From a virus: a stretch of 24,711 nucleotides of DNA. Shown here in pieces: positions 14,782 through 20,942 of this stretch. A model generated the notes under the pieces. It did not search any database, was not told the DNA's origin, and saw nothing but the letters and a program-made list of their open reading frames with translations. The translations under genes were made by a program, and so were the position numbers. The stretch spans positions 1 through 24,711 of the IMG/VR virus record IMGVR_UViG_3300012208_000010. One strand, written 5' to 3'. Position 1 is the first letter of the stretch. Each line of letters begins with the position of its first letter.

Positions 14782-16671
14782 GTGGCGGGTATGCGCGCTG
14801 AGTTAGATGAAAGCGGCAAACGAATCCACCTCTACGGCTGGGTTGGCCCCACAACGCCAACGCTATGCAAAAAGATCGACGGATGCCGTTTCAGCAAGCA
14901 CAGCGGCGCACACTGGAGCTACCCACTCGCAACAAGCACATGCAAGCAAATGCGCATGATATTTAAGGACCGGCTCTCCCTTGGTCCCCGGCTTAACGCG
15001 TGGGCGTGGCAAGCACGACGAAACGAGGAACAGCTAACTCAACTGATTACCGGCAGGGATGCAACACTCACACACTTGCAAATCAGAGCACCACGTATCG
15101 CCGAAGCGATGGGAAGTCGCACATACCAGAAAGTAGCAGCGGCTTTCGGTGCGCGGGTCGGTTCGTTTCTACTGTCCGATCAACCCGGCGTGGGCAAGAC
15201 GATTGAAACGCTTGCCACAATTATTGAAGTCAGCGCAGGTAAGCCTGGACTGCACCTGATTTTCTGCCCCAGCATCGCTATCAACACCGTGTGGTTCGAC
15301 GAGATCAATCAGTGGCTTGGTGGTCGTGCCGAAGCGGTGCCGCTCACCGGCCAGCGGCCCAACCGTGAAGCCGGGCTGGAATACGCGTTAGCTCGGGCGA
15401 AAACTAACGCGCGAGAAAACCGACACACTTTTGTTATCGCTAACCCGCACATGGCCGCGATTTTTCCACCCAAAGACGGCAAGCCTGCACGAGCCTCATA
15501 CCCCAAGTTTTTCGGTGTGCAGTGGGATACATGCGTTGCCGACGAATCTCAACAGCAACTCATTCGCACGAAGCACAAAAACACCCAAATTCGCGCCGGG
15601 ATGGTGCATATTCGAGCTAAGCAGCGTATCGCCTTGTCGGGCACACCAATGCGGGGCAAGCCTCAACTTCTGTGGGGCACCCTCAACTGGCTTCGACCAG
15701 GCATCTATACAAGCTACTGGCGATGGGTCGCCAAATACTGGCAACTCGGTTCGGACGGCTTTTCGAACTACGTCATTGGCGATTTCTTGCCGGGCGGCGA
15801 AGAAGCGCTCGCGCGTGACCTTGCCTCAATTTCTCTCCGGCGCACAAAAGCCGAAGTGATGCCAGAATTACCCGCGAAGCTGTATGGGGGGACGTACCTT
15901 ATTTCGGGCGACACAGATTCACCGCATGGCGTATGGCTGCGGTTTAGCTCAGAGCAGAAACGTCAATACGATTCGCGTATTTCGGACGGTGTTGTTGCCG
16001 ACAATGGCCGGGAGTTGATTGTTAACGGCACGTTACCGCAAGATATGCGGCGCAAGCAGATTTGTGGCGCGCCGGGAACAATCGAAGATGAGCGGTTTCA
16101 ACCGAAGATTAAAGCCGCGTTAAGCGGCGAGGGTAATAGCGCTAAGTTTGATTGGGTTGTGGCTAAACTCGTCGAGCTAGGACTTACAGGCTCGGACGAG
16201 CCTGTAGAAGATGCACGTATAGTTATCGCATCCCAATTCACGAGTCTGATAAACGAGTTCGCCAGTGAGCTTGTGGGGCTCGGCATCCCTGTTTCTGTCG
16301 TCACTGGCAAGACACCCCAAAAACGACGCGACGTATTGGTGCGAGATTTTCAATCGGCTGGGCCGAGCGCGCGAGTGTTTCTCATCAACACACGAGCGGC
16401 AGGCGTGGCTATCACACTAGATATGGCGGACTACCTCGTGCTGCTGGATGAAACATGGACGCCAGATGACCAGGAGCAAGTTGAGGATAGAATCCATCGC
16501 GCGAGTCGCATCCATAACGTTGTGATTTACTACCTACGTGTGTTAGATTCGATCGAAGAAGAAATTGCATGGATCACGGCAGCAAAAGAAAACGTGCAAA
16601 AATATATACTTGATGGCTCGCGAGGCGTAGAGTACGCCCGTAAGCTATACAAAGAGAAACAAGCCAAATAG
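14782..16671 (+). CDS. SNF2-type superfamily II helicase/ATPase
   Basis: 629 residues from GTG 14782 (ATG 14791 is the alternative). Residues 1-95 form a small N-terminal domain with LYGWVGPTTPTLCKKI and HWSYPLATSTCKQMR, similar to the HARP-like domain before phage SNF2 enzymes. Motif I is QPGVGKT (Lys139, Thr140). Motif II is ADESQQ (Asp254, Glu255), with Gln in place of the usual final His. Motif III is LSGTPMRGKP. The second lobe has LRRTKAEVMPELP, then TRAAGVAITL (motif V) and QVEDRIHRAS (motif VI, Arg570 and Arg573). Such enzymes translocate on double-stranded DNA to remodel replication forks. It lies with replication genes. Direction and substrate are unknown. Confidence 0.9.
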   Translation: MAGMRAELDESGKRIHLYGWVGPTTPTLCKKIDGCRFSKHSGAHWSYPLATSTCKQMRMIFKDRLSLGPRLNAWAWQARRNEEQLTQLITGRDATLTHLQIRAPRIAEAMGSRTYQKVAAAFGARVGSFLLSDQPGVGKTIETLATIIEVSAGKPGLHLIFCPSIAINTVWFDEINQWLGGRAEAVPLTGQRPNREAGLEYALARAKTNARENRHTFVIANPHMAAIFPPKDGKPARASYPKFFGVQWDTCVADESQQQLIRTKHKNTQIRAGMVHIRAKQRIALSGTPMRGKPQLLWGTLNWLRPGIYTSYWRWVAKYWQLGSDGFSNYVIGDFLPGGEEALARDLASISLRRTKAEVMPELPAKLYGGTYLISGDTDSPHGVWLRFSSEQKRQYDSRISDGVVADNGRELIVNGTLPQDMRRKQICGAPGTIEDERFQPKIKAALSGEGNSAKFDWVVAKLVELGLTGSDEPVEDARIVIASQFTSLINEFASELVGLGIPVSVVTGKTPQKRRDVLVRDFQSAGPSARVFLINTRAAGVAITLDMADYLVLLDETWTPDDQEQVEDRIHRASRIHNVVIYYLRVLDSIEEEIAWITAAKENVQKYILDGSRGVEYARKLYKEKQAK

Positions 16672-16698
16672 CTTTCCTCGCTCACGGGCGCAGGAAGC
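16671..16698 (+). terminator. 10-bp bulged hairpin at the helicase stop
   Basis: GCTT-CCT plus CGC (16671-16681) pairs with GCG plus AGGAAGC (16688-16698), with single-base bulges at 16675 and 16691. The loop is six bases. It starts inside the stop codon. No U tract follows, so it may end the helicase transcript, protect its 3' end, or be the first helix of the RNA region that follows. Confidence 0.4.
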
Positions 16699-16721
16699 CA
16701 GAAAAACCGAGAAAACGCGAT

Positions 16722-17141
16722 GCTCGAAGCGAGCTAAGCCGGTCTGGCACAACTGAATAAAGGTTCTTTTATTCTCGTGCGGTAGGTCCGACCGATCCAA
16801 TATCGAGAACGAAAGGGCGCACGCCTCCCTGAAAGAAGTGCCTGCCCGGTATGGAAAGCTCGTGGGTCCAGGAATCTTAGAGAGTGGAGCTATCCGGGCA
16901 GGCCGGATCGTGCGCTAGGCACCTCGCTGACGTGAGGTTTTGTGAAAACGTCAGGGCGCTCGTGCTTTATAGATCGGGAGAAGTCTCGGTTAGAGGACAG
17001 CAGCCCGTTCGAGTCGGGCCACGAGCACAGGGAGATCCGTAAAACTAGGTGCAACGCCTCTGAGAGCCACGTCTTGCAGCCGACTTTTGTCGGTGGTTGA
17101 GCGGACCAAGCGTTAGCAGCAAGTCCCTTGTGAATCTCCCG
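16722..17141 (+). ncRNA. Candidate large structured noncoding RNA, region A
   Basis: A 565-base stretch without a credible ORF is packed with perfect short helices. In order: GCTCG/CGAGC (16722-16734); GAATAAA/TTTATTC (16755-16774); CCTGCCCGG/CCGGGCAGG (16841-16849 with 16894-16902), nesting AGCTC/GAGCT; and CGGATC/GATCCG (16904-16909 with 17034-17039). The last closes a multibranch domain holding GTGC/GCAC, CTGACGT/ACGTCAG and a tRNA-like element. A second domain, closed by GGGAGAT/ATCTCCC (17030-17036 with 17134-17140), holds AGGT/GCCT, CCGAC/GTCGG (17080-17093), TGGT/ACCA and CAAG/CTTG (17120-17130). The two closing helices share three bases, so they must shorten or alternate. No promoter is certain; TTGTGA-N17-TTAGAT at 16520-16548, inside the helicase gene, is a candidate. 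Rfam class not recognised. Confidence 0.5.
16958..17027 (+). ncRNA. tRNA-like element without a normal anticodon arm
   Basis: GCTCGTG (16958-16964) pairs perfectly with CACGAGC (17020-17026) as a 7-bp acceptor stem, followed by discriminator A and no CCA. Directly next to its 3' strand is a perfect T arm: GCCCG, loop TTCGAGT, CGGGC (17003-17019), with canonical G53-C61 and TTCRANN. The 38 bases between 16965 and 17002 are too short and irregular for normal D and anticodon arms. GTCT/GGAC (16983-16998) around CGGTTAGA has a D-loop look. Alternatively CTTT/GAAG encloses ATAGATCGGGA, with A14, GG and A21 as in a D loop. Neither reading leaves a 7-base anticodon loop with U33. It may be a tRNA mimic or a decayed tRNA. 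It lies inside the multibranch domain of region A. Confidence 0.6.
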
Positions 17142-17147
17142 CAAAAG

Positions 17148-17206
17148 TCGCAAGAAAATTAAAAAAAGATTTAACTCTTGCGAAGCATGAAGACATCAGG
17201 TAACGT
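17148..17206 (+). promoter_or_regulatory. Inverted repeat, A-rich loop and promoter before the AT-hook gene
   Basis: TCGCAAGA (17148-17155) and TCTTGCGA (17176-17183) are perfect inverted repeats around a 20-base A-rich segment, the most AT-rich stretch nearby. TTGCGA (17178-17183), the right arm, is a good -35 box and TAACGT (17201-17206) a good -10 at 17-base spacing. The predicted transcript starts near 17213, 24 bases before the AT-hook gene, which has AGGAG five bases before its ATG. A protein bound to the repeat would cover the -35. An origin of replication is an alternative reading. Confidence 0.5.
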
Positions 17207-17236
17207 GCCGGATGACCGAGAAAATCAGGAGAAAAC

Positions 17237-17866
17237 ATGCCACCGAAGGGCCAAACAAAGCCTGTCGCCGTCGTCGAAGACGAGTGGGAGGACGCTGAAG
17301 ACACCGAGCTGGACGAGGACGCCGAAGAGGTCGAATCCGACGGAGACGAGACCGAAGAGGTTGAGTCGGACGAAGAGGCCGAAACCGGCTACGAAGGCGA
17401 GCTGGACGAGGCTGTCGCAACCGCGCTCAACCGCAACCCACGCAGCAACGAAATTGCTTATGCTGCATGGTTGAGCGAGAACGCGGGTATCGACATTGGT
17501 GCCGAGGGTGTTCATGCCGCGTTGTCGCTTTATCGGGTGTGGAAAGCTAGCGAAAGCTACGTCGCGTACAAGGAGGAGCTGAAGTACAACACTGAGCACA
17601 AGGATGAGGCGATTGCACGGCGCAAGTTGGCCAAGCTCGCGCAGCGTCGTGCAGAAGTGGAAGCTGAGCTGGAAAAGATCGCACTTGCTCGCACGGCAGG
17701 CGCAAAGGCAAAGGCAGTAGCCAAGGCGAAGGCTCCAGTAGCTACTAAGAAGGCTGCTGCGAAGGCGATCGTTGCTGCTCCGGCGGCAAAGCGAGGCCGT
17801 CCACGTAAGGCTGTCGAGATCGTGCCGGACATCGCGGAATACGAAGACGACGAAGACGACTTCTAA
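17237..17866 (+). CDS. Acidic, Lys/Ala-rich AT-hook DNA-binding protein
   Basis: 209 residues, with CAGGAG before the ATG. Residues 12-58 are extremely acidic (DEWEDAEDTELDEDAEEVES). Residues 59-150 look helical, with NEIAYAAWLSENAGIDIGAE and a coiled coil around ARRKLAKLAQRRAEVEAELE. Residues 152-192 are Lys/Ala-rich (GAKAKAVAKAKAPVATKKAA) and end in KRGRPRK (185-191), a textbook AT hook that binds the minor groove of A/T-rich DNA. The last residues, EYEDDEDDF, are an acidic tip with a terminal aromatic, similar to the SSB C-terminal tip. This is the architecture of a histone H1- or Lsr2-like nucleoid protein with acidic ends. The gene is flanked on both sides by hairpin-rich noncoding DNA. 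Role inferred: DNA compaction, replication or silencing. Confidence 0.7.
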   Translation: MPPKGQTKPVAVVEDEWEDAEDTELDEDAEEVESDGDETEEVESDEEAETGYEGELDEAVATALNRNPRSNEIAYAAWLSENAGIDIGAEGVHAALSLYRVWKASESYVAYKEELKYNTEHKDEAIARRKLAKLAQRRAEVEAELEKIALARTAGAKAKAVAKAKAPVATKKAAAKAIVAAPAAKRGRPRKAVEIVPDIAEYEDDEDDF

Positions 17867-17923
17867 ACCAACCACAAGCTTTGGGTAACGATCACGTACC
17901 GTACTGCGAGAGTCGGGGGACGC

Positions 17924-18127
17924 TTGCAGCACAAACATGGGGGCGAGGTCGCTGCACAGAGGAAACTCGTCAGCAAATTCCGGGGGGAACGGACTGACGA
18001 GGGTCGCGTAACACCAAAAGCGGTAGAACTTCCCCTCACCGCTAAGGGTGCGCTCGTTCACGACGAGATACGCGCACGAGGATTTCACCGACAACCAAAA
18101 TCCCGGCAAAGGACTGATCGAAAATGA
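17924..18127 (+). CDS. Doubtful 67-residue ORF across RNA region B
   Basis: It can start at TTG 17924, with GGGGG four bases before, and its stop overlaps the next gene's ATG (ATGA at 18124), as in genuine coupled genes here. The protein is basic (QRKLVSKFRGERTDEGR) with no recognisable motif. Against it, the same bases form six perfect helices, and composition differs from neighbouring proteins. A conserved protein in relatives would rescue it. Otherwise region B is better read as RNA. Confidence 0.25.
   Translation: MQHKHGGEVAAQRKLVSKFRGERTDEGRVTPKAVELPLTAKGALVHDEIRARGFHRQPKSRQRTDRK
17925..18103 (+). ncRNA. Candidate structured noncoding RNA, region B
   Basis: Between the AT-hook gene and the next firm start (257 bases) lie six perfect helices in tight order: TGCAGC/GCTGCA (17925-17930, 17951-17956); CTCGTCAG/CTGACGAG (17966-17973, 17994-18001), with TTCC/GGAA nested; CGCGTA/TACGCG (18005-18010, 18069-18074), enclosing AGCGGT/ACCGCT (18019-18024, 18038-18043) and CTCGT/ACGAG (18053-18067); and GGATTT/AAATCC (18080-18085, 18098-18103). 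The enclosed 70-base unit is a three-way junction of similar size to the tRNA-like element of region A. The 57 bases before it show nothing firm. It could be a leader regulating 18124 or an independent RNA. Confidence 0.45.
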
Positions 18128-18495
18128 CCCAAAACGCTAACATAATAAACATTGATGGCGAAATATTTGTGCGACAGGGATCAAAGCCGTCGTCCCATAC
18201 AACAATTGATGCCGATTTACGACCATACGTAGTTGTGCGCTCCGCGACTGCATCCCCATTTGCAGGTTACTTGGTCGCGAAAACTGAAACAACGGTAACG
18301 CTGATGAAAGCTCGTCGCATTCGGCGTTGGTTTGGCGCGATGGATTTGAACCAACTTGCAACTGAGGGCACAACTGCGCCCGAAAAATGCCAATTTGGTG
18401 TTCCCGGCATCGTAGAAATTCCGTTCAATGAGATTCATCTTTGCACGCCCGTGGGAGCCGCATCTATTCAGGCGGTGAAAGAATGGAAGATCTGA
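18124..18495 (+). CDS. DUF6948-like protein
   Basis: 123 residues from ATG 18124, with AAAGGA eleven bases upstream. It has YVVVRSATASPFAGYLVAKT, then VTLMKARRIRRWFGAMDLNQ, then APEKCQFGVP and a final IHLCTPVGAASIQAVKEWKI. These match the order and wording of DUF6948, a small all-beta-like domain found in many phages, usually reading YVVVR..AG.FAG, ARRIW.W.GA..L.QLA.EG and P..C.F. The function of the family is unknown. It overlaps a Tyr-Gly repeat protein by 13 bases, a pairing I recall seeing next to DUF6948 genes elsewhere. Confidence 0.7.
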   Translation: MTQNANIINIDGEIFVRQGSKPSSHTTIDADLRPYVVVRSATASPFAGYLVAKTETTVTLMKARRIRRWFGAMDLNQLATEGTTAPEKCQFGVPGIVEIPFNEIHLCTPVGAASIQAVKEWKI

Positions 18496-18671
18496 CGAGC
18501 TACGGCTACGGCTACGGCTACGGCGACGGCTCCGGCGACGGCGACGGCTACGGCTACGGAGACGGCTCCGGCTACGGCGACGGCTCCGGCGACGGCTACG
18601 GCTACGGCTACGGCGACGGCTCCGGCTACGGCTACGGCTACGGCGACGGCTCCGGCTACGTCGATGAGTAA
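18483..18671 (+). CDS. Gly-Tyr/Gly-Asp/Gly-Ser repeat protein
   Basis: 62 residues from ATG 18483, with AGGCGGTGA ahead, overlapping the DUF6948-like gene by 13 bases. After MEDLTS the whole protein is a two-residue repeat of Gly with Tyr, Asp or Ser (YGYGYGYGDGSGDGDGYGYG), ending YVDE. Tyr-Gly-rich low-complexity sequences tend to be disordered and to form condensates or hydrogels. No fold or enzyme activity is suggested. Copy number should vary easily by slippage. Coupling in frame between two real genes argues for translation. Confidence 0.65.
   Translation: MEDLTSYGYGYGYGDGSGDGDGYGYGDGSGYGDGSGDGYGYGYGDGSGYGYGYGDGSGYVDE
18501..18659 (+). repeat. GGCTAC/GGCGAC/GGCTCC hexamer repeat
   Basis: About 26 tandem six-base units, always GGC (rarely GGA) followed by TAC, GAC or TCC, encode the Gly-X repeats. 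Larger units also recur, such as GGCTACGGCGACGGCTCC. Strictly repeated codons rather than synonymous variation point to recent growth by slippage or recombination. Confidence 0.9.
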
Positions 18672-18996
18672 AAACAACACACGCAACAAGAAAATGGCTC
18701 GCAAAATCCTCAAGCGCATGTTCGCGGATGCGAAACAAACAAAATATGAAGACCGGCTGACCGCCATACGAGCCGAAGTATCTGCTGAAATTGCAGTGAA
18801 TGGCGGCGTGAGAACAGCGGGAGCATTTACTGAAGCGCAGGCCACTGGCCAGACAAGCGTCGAGACGCTGGCCCTCGGGGATGCGATCCCAGAGCCGTTC
18901 TGTATAGCTTGCTCAAAAAGCTTTAAAAGTCCGGCTGGCCTCAAAACACACGAGCGCAGTAAAAGCCACCTTGCGCTAGTTGGTGTTACGGCATGA
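18664..18996 (+). CDS. C2H2 zinc-finger protein
   Basis: 110 residues from the ATG in ATGAGTAA at 18664, overlapping the repeat protein's stop. Residues 1-45 are basic and helical (NTRNKKMARKILKRMFADAK). Residues 80-102 form a single finger, FCIACSKSFKSPAGLKTH and beyond: Cys80, Cys83, His96, His102, with Phe and Leu at the usual core positions. The spacing (C-x2-C-x12-H-x5-H) is that of eukaryote-like and Jaz/U1-type fingers, seen now and then in actinophages. A single finger with a basic helix suggests DNA or dsRNA binding. It is coupled downstream to a coiled-coil gene. Confidence 0.7.
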   Translation: MSKNNTRNKKMARKILKRMFADAKQTKYEDRLTAIRAEVSAEIAVNGGVRTAGAFTEAQATGQTSVETLALGDAIPEPFCIACSKSFKSPAGLKTHERSKSHLALVGVTA

Positions 18997-19262
18997 CCGA
19001 CCCACTGCCAGAGCCATTGCCTGCAAATCTCGACCTCATTGAGCCGCTCGGCGCTGCGTTTAAGCAATTTCTCGATCCCTTATTAGGCACAGCCAAAGCC
19101 CTATTGGACCAGACTACTAAAGAGCTTGAATGGCACCGCGAGCAACACAAGCGCACTCAAGAGCTGAAAGACGAAAACAACAAACTTCGGCAAGAACTTG
19201 ATCGAGTGAATAGGATGCTGAATGCATGGGATTTGGCCGCTACGGAGGACACCCGGCCGTGA
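18993..19262 (+). CDS. Coiled-coil protein of unknown function
   Basis: 89 residues from the ATG in ATGA at 18993. The N-terminus is proline-rich and hydrophobic (LPANLDLIEPLGAAFKQFL). Residues 40-78 are a strong heptad coiled coil (REQHKRTQELKDENNKLRQE). It ends in GTGA with the nuclease gene. It may be a small dimeric adaptor; no name can be given. Confidence 0.6.
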   Translation: MTDPLPEPLPANLDLIEPLGAAFKQFLDPLLGTAKALLDQTTKELEWHREQHKRTQELKDENNKLRQELDRVNRMLNAWDLAATEDTRP

Positions 19263-20440
19263 GCGCCGCACACACACACGTGCCGCATTTTCGCACAAGT
19301 GAGCGCCGATCGCTGAAACGCTGCCCCCAGCAATGGCAATGGACGTACCGGCAAGGGCTGACCACCAAGTCCATCCGTCCCGGCGCATTGTGGTTTGGCA
19401 TCGGCATCCACCTAGCCTTACAAGAGCGCTATAAGTACAAAGGCTTGCGCCGGGGTAAAGATGTTCTCAAAGTGTGGCGCGATTATGTGGGCGAAGAAAT
19501 CGCTTTCGTGAACACGACAAACTATGAGGACGCCGATCCCAATGTTGCGCCAGAGCAAGAATGGGTTGAAGCACAAGCTTTAGGCGAAGCGATGCTTGGA
19601 GCCTACTTGGACAAATACGGCAAAGACGAGCGCTGGCATGTGATTAGTGCGGAGCAGACTTTTGAAATCCCAATACCGCGCCCAATGTCCGCAAGCGAAC
19701 GGCGTACCAACTCGTCTGCGCAACGCATAGCGCGTATACCACTCGTATACTACAACGGTACGTTTGATCTTGTGGCACTGGACGCCGAAGCGGAAGAGGA
19801 AAACTCGTTATTGCTGTGGGATCACAAGACAGCAAAGCAGATCACAACAAGTCACCTATCGCTCGACGACCAAGCTGGAGCGTATTGGGCGATCGCATCA
19901 GATGTGTTGGCACACCAAGGACTCATTAAGCCGGGGATGAAGCTCGATGGCATTCTCTACAACTTTCTGCGCAAAACCATACCTGACGATCGGCCGACAA
20001 ACGTGGACGGCGAAGCAACCAACAAACCCACCAAACAACAATATATAGCCGCTTTTCCGAAAGACGTGCAAGATTGGGCGCAGGATAAAAAGACAACACT
20101 AGCCGATCTTGTCCGTATGGCTAATGAATACGGCATAATTGTGTTGGGCGATGTCTCGAAGACACAGCCGACGCCAATGTTTGTGCGTGAAACCGTTGTG
20201 AGGACGCGTAACGAACGCCGAACACAGATACAGCGCATTCAGGGTGAAGCACTGCTAGCCGAAAAGTACCGGACGCGCGAACTGCCGCTGATAAAAAATC
20301 CGACAAAAGATTGTTCGTGGGATTGCTCGTTTTTTTCGATGTGTGAGCTGCACGAAGCAGGCGGCGACTGGCAAGAATACCGCGACGCCGTGTACAAGAA
20401 AACGGACCCTTACGCCAACCACCGAAAGGCCGCGATATGA
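19259..20440 (+). CDS. Cas4/AddB-like Fe-S PD-(D/E)XK exonuclease
   Basis: 393 residues. GTG 19259 is chosen because it overlaps the preceding stop (GTGA) and has GGAGG ten bases upstream. The core of the nuclease is GTFDLVAL with Asp170, then LLLWDHKTAK with Asp188 and Lys190, and DDQAGAYWA with Gln205 and Tyr209 (QxxxY motif). The N-terminus reads RTSERRSLKRCPQQWQ with Cys22, and three more cysteines follow near the end, DCSWDCSFFSMC (Cys352, 356, 362). One plus three cysteines are the iron-sulfur cluster set of Cas4 and AddB. No CRISPR array or cas gene is near, so it acts in phage recombination or end processing, with the Sak4-like ATPase and the SSB-like protein downstream. Polarity unknown. 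Confidence 0.9.
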   Translation: MSAAHTHVPHFRTSERRSLKRCPQQWQWTYRQGLTTKSIRPGALWFGIGIHLALQERYKYKGLRRGKDVLKVWRDYVGEEIAFVNTTNYEDADPNVAPEQEWVEAQALGEAMLGAYLDKYGKDERWHVISAEQTFEIPIPRPMSASERRTNSSAQRIARIPLVYYNGTFDLVALDAEAEEENSLLLWDHKTAKQITTSHLSLDDQAGAYWAIASDVLAHQGLIKPGMKLDGILYNFLRKTIPDDRPTNVDGEATNKPTKQQYIAAFPKDVQDWAQDKKTTLADLVRMANEYGIIVLGDVSKTQPTPMFVRETVVRTRNERRTQIQRIQGEALLAEKYRTRELPLIKNPTKDCSWDCSFFSMCELHEAGGDWQEYRDAVYKKTDPYANHRKAAI

Positions 20441-20751
20441 AGCTTGGAGAACAGGCTACAATGAAAATCGAGCAGCGCCGCATTTGCTGGCCTCAATTCG
20501 ATGCCACTTGCCTTGAAGGCGGCTGTCTGTATTGCAACGACCACCCATTCAAAAACATAAGCACGATCCAACGAGCAGTGTTGCAAGGCCAAGGGCAAGC
20601 CCGTAATCGAGGCAACGGTGCTCCGGCGAATCTGGAAACCGCGTTTTTCTGGGGGCTCGGCAACGGTTGGTGCAATGCCCAGAGCCGCATTCTCACGAAG
20701 AAGACTAAAGGAAGCGCGCCCCTACGAAGAAAACTAGGAAGTCAGGCATGA
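20437..20751 (+). CDS. Small cysteine-rich protein, possible zinc binding
   Basis: 104 residues, coupled by ATGA to the exonuclease. Near the start are four cysteines in RRICWPQFDATCLEGGCLYC (Cys17, 25, 30, 33), an arrangement that could hold one zinc ion. Downstream are AVLQGQGQARNRGNGA and FFWGLGNGWCN. The combination of the CLEGGC.YC motif and a WGL.NGW segment occurs in small actinophage proteins of unknown role. It probably belongs to the recombination gene set. Confidence 0.6.
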   Translation: MKLGEQATMKIEQRRICWPQFDATCLEGGCLYCNDHPFKNISTIQRAVLQGQGQARNRGNGAPANLETAFFWGLGNGWCNAQSRILTKKTKGSAPLRRKLGSQA

Positions 20752-20942
20752 GGCAAACACACACCATTTCATACAAGATACCACCGACCTTCGCACAGCT
20801 AGCCTACGATTTGGGAGAATTTAACCACGGCGCACCTACCGAAGCGAGCACTCGAACACGAATCACATTTCGTGTAGGGCTTCGCGGCCAAGTTAAAAGT
20901 TTCACGGTGGTCGAAGATAGCGATAGTGATGCGAAGCCTTAA
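20748..20942 (+). CDS. Unknown 64-residue protein
   Basis: Begins at the ATG in ATGA at 20748. It has RQTHTISYKIPPTFAQLAYD and an extended strand RTRITFRVGLRGQVKSFTVV, ending in an acidic tail EDSDSDAKP. Probably a small beta-sheet protein. It overlaps the next frame by 14 bases. Nothing else can be said. Confidence 0.5.
   Translation: MRQTHTISYKIPPTFAQLAYDLGEFNHGAPTEASTRTRITFRVGLRGQVKSFTVVEDSDSDAKP

Noticed and set aside
16958-17027. Ordinary tRNA gene
   Set aside because: Acceptor and T arm fit, but no D plus anticodon arm set with U33 can be placed in the 38 bases between. I call it tRNA-like only.
17003-17027. attP core copying the 3' end of a host tRNA
   Set aside because: The matching 5' acceptor strand is also present and no integrase gene is in the window. 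It remains an alternative only if an integrase lies elsewhere nearby.
16904-17039. tmRNA
   Set aside because: No G3-U70 pair, no tag reading frame, and acceptor strands only 70 bases apart.
17961-18044. Hammerhead ribozyme (CTGACGAG and GAAAC boxes)
   Set aside because: The order of boxes and required stems does not fit any of the three topologies, and the G12-equivalent base is A in the best alignment. CTGACGAG is explained by pairing with CTCGTCAG.
17225-18109. 294-codon minus-strand ORF
   Set aside because: It is the shadow of the acidic AT-hook gene and region B, with no ribosome site and low-complexity content.
17958-18110. RNase P RNA-like boxes (GAGGAAA and TCCCGGC)
   Set aside because: The conserved ACAGAA segment is missing and the length is too short.
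18501-18659. CRISPR array or noncoding satellite
   Set aside because: The unit is six bases, always in frame with a translated gene, with no spacers.
19259-20440. CRISPR adaptation module because of the Cas4-like gene
   Set aside because: No cas1, cas2 or array. Phage Cas4-like exonucleases are standard recombination enzymes.
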